Notes: generated by a model not told the origin, from the letters alone. DNA of 64,000 nt from Rhizomicrobium sp. (GCA_037200045.1 JBBCHM010000002.1:434001-498000), one strand, 5' to 3'; counted from the stretch's first letter, positions 44,092-52,986 are shown. Numbers and translations are program-made.

Positions 44092-44631
44092 ATGAGCGAC
44101 AATCCCCACGGCCCATTTTTTCGCCGGGCCGTACCGCCGGATCGCGAGGCTTTTCTCCAATACGTCGAAAAGTGCCGTACGGCGCTGGCGCAAGTGCGCG
44201 CAAGCGGCGAAGGCGGCATGGCGCTGATCGAGGCGGCGGGCGAGCTCGGCTCGGCGCTGTTCATGCAGGAGGGCAGGGAAGCGGAGGCGGCGGCGCTGCT
44301 GGAAGAAGCGCTGGCGCTGTCGCGCGCGCAAGGCGACCGCGCAACGGAGATCGACGGGCTCCTGGGACTCGCGACGGCGCGGCAATATCTCGGCGAGCGC
44401 GACGCGGCGGTGGCGCTGTTCGAAGAGGGCTTGCGGCTTTGCGCCGAGACAGGCTTTCGCGAGCAGGAGAATTTCCTGCTGCATCATCTGGGGCGATGCC
44501 TGGTCGAGATGGGACGGCGCGATGAGGCGCGGGCGGCGTTCGAGAAGGCGCTGGTGCTGCGCAGGGCAATCGGCAACGAGCGGTTTTTCGCTTCGACGCA
44601 AGCGGCGCTCGACGATCTGGCGAAGATGTAG
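44092..44631 (+). CDS. TPR-repeat protein
   Basis: 179 residues with about three to four tetratricopeptide-type helical pairs: GSALFMQEGREAEAAALLEEALALSRAQGD, GLATARQYLGERDAAVALFEEGLRLCAETG, HLGRCLVEMGRRDEARAAFEKALVLRRAIGN. These are protein-protein interaction scaffolds; the partner is unknown. It is co-transcribed with the peroxiredoxin and convergent with the gene at 44634, with only two bases between the stops. Confidence 0.85.
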   Translation: MSDNPHGPFFRRAVPPDREAFLQYVEKCRTALAQVRASGEGGMALIEAAGELGSALFMQEGREAEAAALLEEALALSRAQGDRATEIDGLLGLATARQYLGERDAAVALFEEGLRLCAETGFREQENFLLHHLGRCLVEMGRRDEARAAFEKALVLRRAIGNERFFASTQAALDDLAKM

Positions 44632-44633
44632 CG

Positions 44634-45146
44634 TCACATCTTGCGGCTGTCATAGGCCCAGTGAAGCAGCGCCTGGCGCTGGCGGGGGCGGCAGCGAAGG
44701 TCGCCGGGCTCGCAGGCCTTCTTGAGCTGCGCTTCATGGCGCGCGATCTGGCGCCAGCGGCGGATCTGCCGCGCGTCGTCCTCCATCCGCCGTCCCATGT
44801 AATAGCGGCAATACCATTGGAACCAGCCGCGCGGATCGGCCTCGTGAAGCCAGCCCTTGCGGCGCCATTCCGACAGCGGCTGCGAAGCATCGACGCCGAA
44901 GAAATTGAGCTTGGTGTCCTTGGCCGAAGGCGAAAGCCTGGCGGTGGCGAACCAGTTTTCGGGAAATTCCGCGGCGCAGTCGGTCATGTATTTTCCGCCG
45001 AACACGCCAAGCGCCAGCATCTCCTTCGGCGTCAGTTGCGGCGCGAAACCGGGCGCGAAATCACGGCCCATGGGCGCCGTGAGCGCATAGCGATAGCCGC
45101 GCTGCATCTTGTCGTTGACGGTGACGTGGTTGGGCGAATGCGGCAT
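44634..45146 (-). CDS. conserved hypothetical protein, 170 aa
   Basis: 170 residues without membrane segments. The middle has LGVFGGKYMTDCAAEFPENWFATARL, and the C-terminal half is rich in aromatic and basic residues (WFQWYCRYYMGRRMEDDARQIRRWRQIARHEAQLKKACEPG). The pattern is of a conserved cytoplasmic family I have no name for. The gene is simple and full length. Function unknown. Confidence 0.7.
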   Translation of the reverse strand: MPHSPNHVTVNDKMQRGYRYALTAPMGRDFAPGFAPQLTPKEMLALGVFGGKYMTDCAAEFPENWFATARLSPSAKDTKLNFFGVDASQPLSEWRRKGWLHEADPRGWFQWYCRYYMGRRMEDDARQIRRWRQIARHEAQLKKACEPGDLRCRPRQRQALLHWAYDSRKM

Positions 45147-45188
45147 GGCCGTGTCACGGCCTCCGCCGCCGGTAGGATCATCGCCCGA

Positions 45189-46016
45189 TCAATAAAACGC
45201 GAACGCCCTTATCTCGATGCTCTCGCGCGGCGGCGCGTCGGGCGGCGCCAGCGGGTTGTCGAACGCGGCGTGCGCGCCCCAGCGGGCGCGGCCGTCGGTC
45301 ATCGAATCGTAGACCTTGAACACCAGCGCCTCGTCGCGGTGCATGCGCGGGAACCAGAACCAGCGATGCGCCGGGTTGTAGGTGAACTGATAGATCTCGC
45401 CGACGCGGTCGGGAAAGCGGCGCTCGGTCGGGATCAAATCCTTGGGCGCGATCGAACGCGCATCGGCGATGCCGAGCGGATCGCGCTCTACGGCCGCGTT
45501 TATCGCGCGCCACACCTGGACGATCGCGACGCGGCGGGAGAGAAGATCGGCCGCCGCGCCGGGAAAGAAATCGCGCACGCGCCGCGGCCCCGACCAGTCG
45601 GTGTAGTCGTTGTGCACCGCCTTGACCGGCTCGCGCAGCTTCTTCGCCGCGCGGGCGTCGGCGTCGCCGTGGCGCACCGTGTGGTCGAAGATGTGGACGC
45701 GGGCCGCGCCGGAGCGGGCGGCGATCAGCGCCTCCGTCTCCGGATAATAGACGCTGCGCAGTTCGTCGGGATCGAGGAAGTCCTTCACCCGGGTCGGCTG
45801 GTCGGCGAGCTCGAAGCCGGCGGTGTCGAGCGACAGCGTGGCGCGCAGCGGGCGGGCGTCGGCGACGGGCACGACACGGCGGGCGATCACGGTGGTGGAG
45901 TTGCGCTCCAGCCCGTCCTTGCCGCCGGTCTGCGCGACCGGCTTCACGCCGGTGTCGACGGCGTAGTTGAAGGCGGCGTGGATCGTGTCGTCGGGCTTGA
46001 GGGCGGGCTGGCTCAT
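45189..46016 (-). CDS. CmcJ/NvfI-family oxidoreductase
   Basis: 275 residues. VKAVHNDYTDWSGPRRVRDFFPG, then IVQVWRAINAAVERDPLGIADARSI, GEIYQFTYNPAHRWFWFPRMHRDEALVFKVYDS and AHAAFDNP..ESIEIRAFAFY are the signature regions of the CmcJ/AsaB/NvfI family. His/Asp in HNDYT is the metal-site start of a putative 2OG-Fe(II) enzyme. Members act in secondary metabolism (hydroxylation, isomerisation), but this one stands alone. The substrate is unknown. Confidence 0.75.
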   Translation of the reverse strand: MSQPALKPDDTIHAAFNYAVDTGVKPVAQTGGKDGLERNSTTVIARRVVPVADARPLRATLSLDTAGFELADQPTRVKDFLDPDELRSVYYPETEALIAARSGAARVHIFDHTVRHGDADARAAKKLREPVKAVHNDYTDWSGPRRVRDFFPGAAADLLSRRVAIVQVWRAINAAVERDPLGIADARSIAPKDLIPTERRFPDRVGEIYQFTYNPAHRWFWFPRMHRDEALVFKVYDSMTDGRARWGAHAAFDNPLAPPDAPPRESIEIRAFAFY

Positions 46017-46103
46017 GGCATCGCTCCGGTGCGGCCCTTCGAAAGGTAGGGCGGAACGGAGCTTACACCAGAGGTGATGGGCATGCAGGGCGCGTGAAGA
46101 ATT

Positions 46104-46153
46104 TCACGCGGAGACGCGGAGTTTTCTTCGCGTTCTCCGCGGCTCCGCGTGAA
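46104..46153. repeat. GCGGAG/CTCCGC palindromic repeat, copy 3
   Basis: TCACGCGGAGACGCGGAG, a short loop, then TTCTCCGCGGCTCCGCGTGA. Perfectly matches the left and right halves of the copies at 21777 and 32617; this is the shortest copy. Confidence 0.75.
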
Positions 46154-46179
46154 CCCGATCGACCGCGCCTTTGGCGCAA

Positions 46180-46332
46180 TTACGTCCAATCCTTGCCTTT
46201 GTGGGGTTTGCGGACGAGCTGGGGCTCGACATAGGCCGGCGGCTTGCCGCCCGTCGCCGGCACGGCAGGCGCCTTCTTGTCGGCCTTGGGCTTCTTCTTT
46301 TCCTTGTTGCCGCGCTGTTCGCGATTGGCCAT
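46180..46332 (-). CDS. small basic protein, 50 aa
   Basis: Starts MANREQRGNKEKKKPKAD and ends ...VRKPHKGKDWT. GGAGGT lies six bases upstream of the ATG (46332), a strong site. The composition is Lys-rich (about one quarter) with a Pro-rich middle and no membrane segment. Such small Lys-rich proteins are conserved in several Alphaproteobacteria but uncharacterised. It is a separate gene, not part of the downstream peptidase frame. Confidence 0.7.
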   Translation of the reverse strand: MANREQRGNKEKKKPKADKKAPAVPATGGKPPAYVEPQLVRKPHKGKDWT

Positions 46333-46396
46333 GGGGACCTCCTTGGTCGCCGAATCAAGCCCGTAAAATAAGGCCTGGCCGGCGAAACGAAAAGCC

Positions 46397-48577
46397 TCAG
46401 GGCTTGGGCGGGAACACCGGCTTCCACGCCGGGTCGCCGGCGCGCCATTTCACGAAGGCGATCCAGTCGGCGGCCAGCGTGTCGGTCTGGCTGCGCGTCG
46501 AGCCGATGCCGTGGCCGGCCTGGGCGTCGATGCGCAGCAGAACCGGATTGGGCGGGTCCACGCTGAGCAGCGCGGCGGCGAACTTGGCCGGCACCCAGGG
46601 CGCGACGCGCGGATCGTTCAGCCCGGTCGAGATCATCACCGCCGGATAGGCGACGCCCTTCTCGACATGCTGGACGCTGTCCGTCTCCCACAGGTTCTTG
46701 AAGCCGTCTTCCGTGGTCACGGTGCCGAATTCGGGGATGTTGTCCGGGCCGTTGGGGGTGAACTCCATGCGGATCGTGTTGGCGGCGGGCACCGCGTCGA
46801 GCACGACGGCGAAGAGATCGGGACGCTCCTCCATCGCACGGCCCATGGTGATGCCGCCGGCCGAGCCGCCCATGATGGCGAGCTGGGCCTTGGTCGTGAT
46901 CCCCTGGTCGACGAGATACTGGCCGCAGGCGATCTCGTCCTGCCAGGTGTTGTGCTTGTTGGCGTCCTTGCCGGCGAGGCGCCAGGCGTCGCCCAGCTCG
47001 CCGCCGCCGCGCACATGGCACACCGCGTAGGAGATGTTCTCCTTCAGGAACACGGCGCGGCGCGAGGAGAAATCGGCGAGGTTGGAGATGCCGTAGGAGC
47101 CATAGGCCTCCACCACCACGATGCCGGGGCCGCTGGCCGATTTGGGCCGCACCAGTGAGAGCGGCACCAGGACGCCATCGCGCGCCGGCGCCTTCAGGTC
47201 GCTGACGACATAATCGGCGGGATCGATGTCGCCGCGCGTGCCGATCTTGATATCGGCGAATTTCCCGGTCTTGGGATCGTAGCGATATTCCGTGGGCGGA
47301 AGAACCCAGGAGGACAGGTCGAGCACGACGCCGGGGCGGCGCTGGTCGCTGAACAAGTCGCCGACATCGCCCTTGACGGGAAGCGCGATCGCCTCGGCCT
47401 TGCCGGTCTTGTAGTCGACGCGAAGGAGCTCGGAATAGACGCCGCGGGTGGCGAGCACGTAAAGCCCGTCGGCCGCGGCATGGACGCTCTTGATCACCCG
47501 GTCCGGCGTGGCGGGCACCAGCACCTTGGCATGCGCCAAGGGCTTGCCGGCCTCGACGCTGAGCACCTGGAAGGTCGGCGCGTCCTTGTGGCTGAGCAGG
47601 AAGACGGTCGAGCCGTGGACGTCGAGCGAGGTGATGCCGTCGGCGCGGTCGGCCAGCATGGTCCAGGCGGCGGGGTCCGCGGCCTTCGCGGCCGGCGCGG
47701 TCCACAGCTTGTATTCGTTCTGCACGCCGTTGATGGAGATCAGCGCGGCGACCGGCGAGGCGGGCACGAAGACCAGTGCCGGCGTCTCGTCCGGCGTGAA
47801 GGCGGGGCCGTGGCCGGCGAGCGAGCCGTAGAGCGGCACCGGCTCGGACTTCAGGTCCCAGCCGTCGAGCATGGCGTCGCGGTATTTCTCGGTGCCCGGA
47901 TCGGTGGGCTTCAGGAGCTTCAGGCGGACGAAATAGAGCGTCTTGGAATCGTTGCTCCACGAGGTCGGGCCGAATTCGGCGCGGTCGATCGGGCCGGCGA
48001 TGGGCTTGCCGGTGGCGGCGTCGTAGACGGTGAGCGCCGCGTCTTCCGAGCCGCCCTCGGAGAGCCCGACCGCGACCTTGGCGCCGTCCGGCGAGGGCAG
48101 GACGTAGTTGATGGCGTAGGGCTTGCCGCCGTGATCGGCCATCACCTTGGCGATGTCGACGATCTTGCGCGTGCCTTTCGCGTCGCGGACCACGAGGTCG
48201 TAATTGTCGGCGCCGGGCGCGCGCTCCTGGTAGAATTCGCGGCCGCCATAGGTTGCATAGCTCTTGATGAAGCCGAAGCTGCCGGTGAAGGCGCCGACCC
48301 GCTTGCCCAGATCGGCGCGGCCGGGGATCGCGTCCAGCAGCGCGGTGGTATAGGCGCCCTGGGCCTTCATCCAGCCGATGGTGGCGGGGTCGAGCTTTTC
48401 CATGCCGCGCCAGGCGTCGGTGACCGGCTTGCCCCAGAGCGTCTCGGTGACCGGGGAGGGCGCGATATCGGCCGGCTGCGGCGGGGCGCCGGCGGGCGCG
48501 AGCGGATCGAGGGCGAGCGCGGCGGTCGCGGTGGCGAGGACCAGCACGGCGGCGCCGATGGCGGAGGACAGCTTCAT
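46397..48577 (-). CDS. prolyl oligopeptidase-family peptidase (S9), secreted
   Basis: 726 residues from ATG 48577 with a signal peptide (MKLSSAIGAAVLVLATATAALA). The N-terminal two thirds form a beta-propeller that gates access; the C-terminal alpha/beta-hydrolase domain carries the nucleophile in AIMGGSAGGITMGRAME, the Asp near VMISTGLNDPRVAPW and the His in QAGHGIGSTRSQ. It hydrolyses short peptides after Pro (or a related residue). The periplasmic location follows from the signal peptide. It is divergent from the dodecin gene across a G10 tract. Confidence 0.93.
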   Translation of the reverse strand: MKLSSAIGAAVLVLATATAALALDPLAPAGAPPQPADIAPSPVTETLWGKPVTDAWRGMEKLDPATIGWMKAQGAYTTALLDAIPGRADLGKRVGAFTGSFGFIKSYATYGGREFYQERAPGADNYDLVVRDAKGTRKIVDIAKVMADHGGKPYAINYVLPSPDGAKVAVGLSEGGSEDAALTVYDAATGKPIAGPIDRAEFGPTSWSNDSKTLYFVRLKLLKPTDPGTEKYRDAMLDGWDLKSEPVPLYGSLAGHGPAFTPDETPALVFVPASPVAALISINGVQNEYKLWTAPAAKAADPAAWTMLADRADGITSLDVHGSTVFLLSHKDAPTFQVLSVEAGKPLAHAKVLVPATPDRVIKSVHAAADGLYVLATRGVYSELLRVDYKTGKAEAIALPVKGDVGDLFSDQRRPGVVLDLSSWVLPPTEYRYDPKTGKFADIKIGTRGDIDPADYVVSDLKAPARDGVLVPLSLVRPKSASGPGIVVVEAYGSYGISNLADFSSRRAVFLKENISYAVCHVRGGGELGDAWRLAGKDANKHNTWQDEIACGQYLVDQGITTKAQLAIMGGSAGGITMGRAMEERPDLFAVVLDAVPAANTIRMEFTPNGPDNIPEFGTVTTEDGFKNLWETDSVQHVEKGVAYPAVMISTGLNDPRVAPWVPAKFAAALLSVDPPNPVLLRIDAQAGHGIGSTRSQTDTLAADWIAFVKWRAGDPAWKPVFPPKP

Positions 48578-48654
48578 GACGGGAACCCCGGAAGAACGGG
48601 CGAAGTCTAGGCCAGGATGGCGCGTCTTGCGAAGGGCGCGCACGGGGACGTGAT

Positions 48655-48664
48655 GGGGGGGGGG
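48655..48664. promoter_or_regulatory. G10 homopolymer between divergent genes
   Basis: A run of ten G lies 93 bases before the dodecin start and 78 bases before the peptidase start. Such tracts can slip and change promoter spacing. No evidence for slippage within a single sequence. Confidence 0.4.
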
Positions 48665-48756
48665 TGGCGGCAAATAAACAACCAGGGCGGGTCCGGCGGG
48701 ACTAGGATGGCGCCGACGGACGGCGAGCAACGCCCCCGCACCCAGGAGGAAACGCC

Positions 48757-48981
48757 ATGGCCAAGACGGCATCCAGCAGCGGTGTGTATCGCGTCACCGA
48801 GATCATCGGCACCAGCCCGACATCGTGGGAGGACGCGGCCAAGCGCGCGGTGGAGACCGCCGCCAAGACGCTGCGCGACCTGCGCGTGGCCGAAGTGCAC
48901 AAGCTCGACATGACGGTGGAGAACGGCAAGGTCGCGACCTATCGCGCGCGGGTGTCGCTGTCGTTCAAATACGAGGGCTGA
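48757..48981 (+). CDS. dodecin (flavin-storage protein)
   Basis: 74 residues forming the dodecin fold: SGVYRVTEIIGTSPTSWEDAAKRAVETAAKTLRDLRVAEVHKLDMTVENGKVATYRARVSLSFKYEG. Forms a hollow dodecamer binding flavin between stacked Trp residues; the single Trp (SWEDAA) is present. AGGAGG lies seven bases before the ATG. Cytoplasmic; probably monocistronic. Confidence 0.95.
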   Translation: MAKTASSSGVYRVTEIIGTSPTSWEDAAKRAVETAAKTLRDLRVAEVHKLDMTVENGKVATYRARVSLSFKYEG

Positions 48982-48996
48982 ACGCGGCGGGGCGCG

Positions 48997-49395
48997 TCAG
49001 GCCGCCAAGGCGCCCCAGGGCGCGAACTTGGCGAGCGCGCCCAGGATATCGCTGGCGCGGTAGGGCTTGGCGAGGAACCGGCCGCCTTGCGGCAGCTGGT
49101 CCCTCGAGAGCATGCGCTTGCCCGAGGTCACGATGATCTTGATGGGCGGCCAGCGGTCGTGCGCGGTGCGCGCCAGCGCCAGGCCGTTCATCGAGCCGGG
49201 CATGTCGACATCGGTGAAGATGCAGTCGATGTCGTCGCGCGCCTCCAGGATGCGCAGCGCGGCGTCGGCGTTTTCCGCCTCGACGATGGCGTAGCCGGCC
49301 TCCTCGATCATCTCGGCGGCGCACCAGCGGATGAGCGGCTCGTCCTCGACGACGAGAACGTGGCGGATGGAGTCGGTTGGCGGCAATGTTGTCAT
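48997..49395 (-). CDS. single-domain response regulator
   Basis: 132-residue receiver domain without output domain. Acid pocket Glu17-Asp18-Glu19 (VVEDEP), phosphoacceptor Asp62 (FTDVDMPG), the switch Thr90/Ser91 (IVTSGKR) and Lys110 (FLAKPYR) are all present. Start at 49395 (MTTLPPTDSIRHVLVVEDEP). Likely acts by protein-protein contact like CheY or DivK-type regulators; no kinase is adjacent. Confidence 0.92.
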   Translation of the reverse strand: MTTLPPTDSIRHVLVVEDEPLIRWCAAEMIEEAGYAIVEAENADAALRILEARDDIDCIFTDVDMPGSMNGLALARTAHDRWPPIKIIVTSGKRMLSRDQLPQGGRFLAKPYRASDILGALAKFAPWGALAA

Positions 49396-49453
49396 AGCAA
49401 GGTGGAAACGCCGCCCAGGGCCCGAACGATCCGGATTGTTCCGTGCCGGGACG

Positions 49454-50197
49454 TTAAGCAGTTTTACGCAAATCGCGCCCAAGGTGAAAACGCGGCCGGG
49501 CGGCGTCAGCCGGCTGGCCGCAGCACTTCTTGTATTTGCGGCCCGACCCGCAGGGGCAGGGATCGTTGCGGCCGATCTTCGGCGCGGTGCGGACGGCGAT
49601 GGCGCCGGCCGGCGGCGGCTTGTTCTTCTGCTGCCAGTAGTCGGCGATGTCGATCACCGCCTGCGCGATCAGGTCGGGCGACTGGGCGAGCAGGAATTCG
49701 CGGTCCTTCCGGGAAAGCTCCAGCAGGGGTTCACCGTTCTCGTCCTCGCACAAGGCGAGGATCGGATAGGCGATGGTGTCGTCCTCTTCGGACTGGAACA
49801 GCGCCGACCAGGCTTCGAGGCGCAGGGCGGCGCCGGTCATGAAGCCGACGGCCCAGCCTTGCGGCAAGGGTTCGTCGTCGTCGCCGACATCGAAGACCGG
49901 GGCGTAGGCGCCGGCCTCGACCTCGCGCACGATGTCGTCATAGCGGGCGAAGATGGCGCGGCGGACGGCGACCGCCTGGGCGCTGTTTTCGAAGCGCGGC
50001 TCGGTGTTGTTCCAGATGACCGGGATCCATTCCTCCTCGCCGATCGGCTCGGGCCCGATGGCGACGGCCGTCAGGAAGCCGTCGAGTTCCGACAAGGTCA
50101 TGACGTCGTCGGTCACGCCCGGCGCATGCAGATAGGCCGACAGCAGATCGAGATCGGCGTCGCGCGGGGTGGGATCGTCGGCGTCGTGTTCGGTCAT
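49454..50197 (-). CDS. UPF0149/YecA-family protein with SEC-C zinc motif
   Basis: 247 residues. [28 protein letters not shown] is the YecA-type region, followed by [36 protein letters not shown] and, near the end, the SEC-C motif [17 protein letters not shown] that binds zinc. The start at 50197 ([15 protein letters not shown]) excludes the low-complexity upstream part. The function of the family is not settled; SEC-C motifs bind SecB or nucleic-acid partners in other proteins. Confidence 0.9.
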   Translation of the reverse strand: MTEHDADDPTPRDADLDLLSAYLHAPGVTDDVMTLSELDGFLTAVAIGPEPIGEEEWIPVIWNNTEPRFENSAQAVAVRRAIFARYDDIVREVEAGAYAPVFDVGDDDEPLPQGWAVGFMTGAALRLEAWSALFQSEEDDTIAYPILALCEDENGEPLLELSRKDREFLLAQSPDLIAQAVIDIADYWQQKNKPPPAGAIAVRTAPKIGRNDPCPCGSGRKYKKCCGQPADAARPRFHLGRDLRKTA

Positions 50198-50216
50198 GCG
50201 CTCGCTCGATTGCCGT

Positions 50217-51005
50217 TCAGGACAAGGTATGCCAGCGCAGGGACATGCAGGACAAGCCGGCGTCGAGCTTGCGGACCTCGCCGATGGGCAGGGCTTTGGC
50301 GGCGAAGCCGGCGGCGCGCAGCGCATCGAGCGTGCGCGGATAGCAGTCACCGACGAAGACGGTGTCGTTGACGCTCAGGAAATTGGCCGCGCCCTCCTCG
50401 CCGTCGGGCACGACGAGGATTTTCAGGCCGGCGAAGGCGCCGGTGTCCGCCAGGCGGCGCGTGACCATCACGGTGTCCTCGCTGAGGAGAGAGGATGCCG
50501 TCTTGAAATGCAGCACGCCCTCAGGCGTCTCGACGATGCGCGCGTCGCGGCCGAGCTGGGCGAGCTTGTGCTTCAGCGCCTCGGCGCCTTTTCGGGTGGT
50601 GCGCTTCGACAGGCCGATGAGAACGGCGTCGGGCGTGACCAGCACGTCGCCGCCATCGGCATATTCGTCGCCTTCGAGCTCCAGAACGCGATCGAAGTGG
50701 CGCGCCAGGGGTTGGCGCAGGTGCTCCGCCTCGCCCAGCCGCGCGGCGACGCCAGGGCGCAGCAGGATCGCGCCCTCGCCGAAGACCAGCGCCGGATCCT
50801 CGACGAAAACAGAATCGGGAAAGGCTTCGAGCGGCGGCAGGATATCGACGCTGACGCCGGCGGCGGAGAGCGCGGCGACATAGGCGGCGTGCTCTTTGAG
50901 GATCGTGTCGTAGTCGGGCACGGCGGCCGCATCGGCGCGGATGCCATCCACGACGCTGCGCCCGGGCGTACGGACGATGGCGGAATCGAAATCGAAGACG
51001 CGCAT
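50217..51005 (-). CDS. dimethylargininase-like amidinotransferase-superfamily enzyme
   Basis: 262 residues, start at 51005 ([15 protein letters not shown]). Pentein fold motifs: [58 protein letters not shown] and the C-terminal Cys in [13 protein letters not shown]. The Cys-His-Glu/Asp set is complete, as in DDAH, which hydrolyses dimethylarginine to citrulline. A related guanidine substrate is possible. It lies upstream of the YecA-like gene with 19 bases between. Confidence 0.9.
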   Translation of the reverse strand: MRVFDFDSAIVRTPGRSVVDGIRADAAAVPDYDTILKEHAAYVAALSAAGVSVDILPPLEAFPDSVFVEDPALVFGEGAILLRPGVAARLGEAEHLRQPLARHFDRVLELEGDEYADGGDVLVTPDAVLIGLSKRTTRKGAEALKHKLAQLGRDARIVETPEGVLHFKTASSLLSEDTVMVTRRLADTGAFAGLKILVVPDGEEGAANFLSVNDTVFVGDCYPRTLDALRAAGFAAKALPIGEVRKLDAGLSCMSLRWHTLS

Positions 51006-51058
51006 GCTGTTCCAGGGGCAAATTGAAGATGGCGGCCGGAGGCGCCGCGATGTGTTGC

Positions 51059-51081
51059 ATTTGTATAGGCATTTGTCTATA
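51059..51081 (+). promoter_or_regulatory. direct-repeat operator/promoter of BrnTA module 2
   Basis: CATTTGTATA and CATTTGTCTATA are repeated in tandem 22 bases before the toxin start and provide an AT-rich -10 region. This is consistent with autoregulation of the module. Confidence 0.4.
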
Positions 51082-51102
51082 TAAAGGAACTGCGGGGCGG
51101 GG

Positions 51103-51399
51103 ATGGAATTTTCGGGCTTCGACTGGGATGACGGCAACCGGTCCAAGTGCCGGAAGCATGGCGTTTCGGCCGCCGCCATCGAAGCCCTGTTTGCCGCGGG
51201 TTTGACGATCCTGCCGGACGATGCGCACTCGCAGACGGAGAAGCGCTTTCGCGCCATCGGGCGCACCGGGCAAGGCCGGGCGATCTTCGTCGTATTCACA
51301 TTGCGCGAGCGGGATGGCGGCAGGCTGATCCGTCCGATCAGCGCACGGTACATGCACAGGAAGGAAGTCGAGCACTATGAGAAAGCCTGCCGCCCTTAA
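51103..51399 (+). CDS. BrnT-family toxin (module 2)
   Basis: 98 residues. FSGFDWDDGNRSKCRKHGVSAAAIEALFAAG is the BrnT start, with RFRAIGRTGQGRAIFVVFTLRERDGGRLIRPISARYMHRKEVEHYE at the end. The His, Arg and Tyr residues expected at the RNase site are present. It overlaps the antitoxin by 23 bases. Sequence is clearly distinct from module 1 (8428). Confidence 0.88.
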   Translation: MEFSGFDWDDGNRSKCRKHGVSAAAIEALFAAGLTILPDDAHSQTEKRFRAIGRTGQGRAIFVVFTLRERDGGRLIRPISARYMHRKEVEHYEKACRP

Positions 51400-51640
51400 G
51401 AAACTGCCGGCGCTCAAGAGCGACCGGGCGGCGGAGCGGTTCGTCGACCAGGCGGATCTGACGCAATACGATTTGGCGGGCGGCGAGTTCGTCCGCTTCG
51501 AGCTGAAGCCGAAGGACAAGTCGGTCAATCTGCGGCTGCCGGGCCAATTGCTGGACGCGGTTCGGCTGCGCGCGAAACGCGCCGGCGTGCCGTATCAGCG
51601 ATTCATCCGCATGGCGCTGGAACAGGCGGTGAGGAAGTAA
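51377..51640 (+). CDS. BrnA-like CopG antitoxin (module 2)
   Basis: 87 residues: RKPAALKKLPALKSDRAAERFVDQADLTQYDLAGGEFVRFELKPKDKSVNLRLPGQLLDAVRLRAKRAGVPYQRFIRMALEQAVRK. The last 40 are ribbon-helix-helix (VNLRLPGQLLDAVRLRAKRAGV), the first part binds the toxin. Typical of CopG-type antitoxins partnered with BrnT. Confidence 0.87.
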   Translation: MRKPAALKKLPALKSDRAAERFVDQADLTQYDLAGGEFVRFELKPKDKSVNLRLPGQLLDAVRLRAKRAGVPYQRFIRMALEQAVRK

Positions 51641-51694
51641 CGATCCCGTGTCGGACTTTTCAAGCCGCGACAACTGCTGGAGAGGATTGGGCCA

Positions 51695-52099
51695 GTGACA
51701 AAGAAATGGACTCATACGGCGGCCTTCGAGAGCTTCGGCGTCCGACCGTGGAACACGCGTTGGAGTTGGTCCGCCCGCAGCGATGATGGAAAGATCGTCG
51801 TAGCGACGCTTTGGCAAGATCAATTCTCACGGCGCGACAACCGACTGATTTACGCCCGTCCAGGGTTCACACTAGGCGAGAGGAAACGGCCTGGATTCAG
51901 CGAGTGGGTGGAAAATTTGGCTTGGGCCGAGGACCATTGCGGCGGTCGTTTTCATGTAATTGCAGCAATCCCGAAGGACAAAAATGCCGATCCACGCTCC
52001 ATCGCCGAATGCTTCCCGACGAAAACGGTCATGCGGATCGTTGAATTCGACCGGCAAACAGGAGCCTTTGTGGCCGAACAGGAAGCGAGAGAGATCTGA
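51695..52099 (+). CDS. hypothetical protein, 134 aa
   Basis: Begins at GTG 51695 after GGAGAGG. It is AT-richer than the neighbours. TKKWTHTAAFESFGVRPWNTRWSWSARSDDGKIVVATLWQDQF and RFHVIAAIPKDKNADPRSIAECFPTKTVMRIVEFDRQTGAFVAEQEA contain mixed alpha/beta structure. It lacks a signal peptide. I recognise no domain. A recent acquisition seems likely from composition. Confidence 0.6.
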   Translation: MTKKWTHTAAFESFGVRPWNTRWSWSARSDDGKIVVATLWQDQFSRRDNRLIYARPGFTLGERKRPGFSEWVENLAWAEDHCGGRFHVIAAIPKDKNADPRSIAECFPTKTVMRIVEFDRQTGAFVAEQEAREI

Positions 52100-52143
52100 T
52101 CCGCCTTCAGAACACTTCTTCGGTTCAAGCTCGGTGATCAAAA

Positions 52144-52176
52144 AAAAGCCCCCACGCTCAATGCGCGGGGGCTTTT
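52144..52176 (-). terminator. terminator duplicated from the rRNA operon
   Basis: Stem AAAAGCCCCC / GGGGGCTTTT, followed on the minus strand by eight T. Almost identical to the rrn terminator at 53078-53109. It serves the minus-strand HigA gene at 52244. Confidence 0.85.
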
Positions 52177-52226
52177 CGAATCTGAGAAGGCGGCTCTCAA
52201 ACGCTGTTCTTGGCAGGACCGGCGGC
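52144..52226. repeat. duplicated rrn 3' flank, copy A
   Basis: From the terminator stem to GCTGTTCTTGGCAGGACCGG it matches the sequence at 53078-53189 (copy B) with a few substitutions and a 32-base deletion. Copy B includes the last bases of the 5S gene, and copy A retains this 5S end in degenerate form. Confidence 0.75.
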
Positions 52227-52243
52227 GCCGCGTCCTGAGCCGC

Positions 52244-52567
52244 TTATGCCGCCGCGGGCTTCAGCGGGCGAATGCCTTTCAGCTCGTCGCGTGCCGCGAT
52301 GGCGGCGGCCGACAGGTCGTGCTGGGCCTGAAGGTTCATCCAGAAGTCCGCTGACGTGCCGAAAACCTTGGCAAGGCGCAGCGCGGTGTCGGGCGTCATC
52401 GGCTGGGTCTCGCGAACCAGCCGTTCGATGCGGGTGCGATCCTTCAGGCCCATCGCCTTCGCCAAGGCGCCGGGCGACAGGCCGAAACCGGGAAGATACT
52501 CCTCGCGCAGATGTTCGCCCGGATGGGGCAGCGGGGTCTTGAAGTCGGAATAGTTGCGGGCGGCCAT
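52244..52567 (-). CDS. higA: HigA-family antitoxin (XRE), orphan
   Basis: 107 residues: LPHPGEHLREEYLPGFGLSPGALAKAMGLKDRTRIERLVRETQPMTPDTALRLAKVFGTSADFWMNLQAQHDL, the HigA/VapI pattern with a helix-turn-helix. GGAGGG precedes the ATG (52567). No HigB-type toxin is adjacent. It may be an orphan regulator, or the toxin may have been lost. Confidence 0.9.
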   Translation of the reverse strand: MAARNYSDFKTPLPHPGEHLREEYLPGFGLSPGALAKAMGLKDRTRIERLVRETQPMTPDTALRLAKVFGTSADFWMNLQAQHDLSAAAIAARDELKGIRPLKPAAA

Positions 52568-52755
52568 GTGTCCCTCCGTGCAAGATATTTCCAATGTTAG
52601 CCGCGCCACGCGCGGCTCTCCACCACAATCAGAAGAGTCGAGGATTTGAAAGTTTGTACCTTGAAATCTCGTCGCGATCGATTAGCTTTGGAGGATGTCG
52701 GGGTGGTCCAATTTGCGGATCGCTGGACTCCACAAAAACGCTGTAGGAGATTCTC

Positions 52756-52986
52756 ATGTTAGGACATGACGACGGCACGCATCTGATCGTTTGGGACGAT
52801 CCCGATTTCGTTGCAGGCGTGATGTGGACTCGTTCGCGTGACGTTTGCGCGTGGTGGTTCAAGCCTGATGGCTGGCGTAATGACATTCAGATCAAACCGG
52901 TCTTGGCAGAACTCGGTGACGACGTTCTTCGTTATGCGCGCTCTGCGCAAGCGACTCTGAAACTGGTCGCCGCAAGTGATCCTTGA
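52756..52986 (+). CDS. small hypothetical protein, 76 aa
   Basis: Starts at ATG 52756 behind GGAGA at normal distance. MLGHDDGTHLIVWDDPDFVAGVMWTRSRDVCAWWFKPDGWRND... is Trp-rich with a strand-rich start. AT-richer than the chromosomal average. It lies between the HigA gene and the rRNA operon. Function unknown; its reality rests on the ribosome site. Confidence 0.45.
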   Translation: MLGHDDGTHLIVWDDPDFVAGVMWTRSRDVCAWWFKPDGWRNDIQIKPVLAELGDDVLRYARSAQATLKLVAASDP

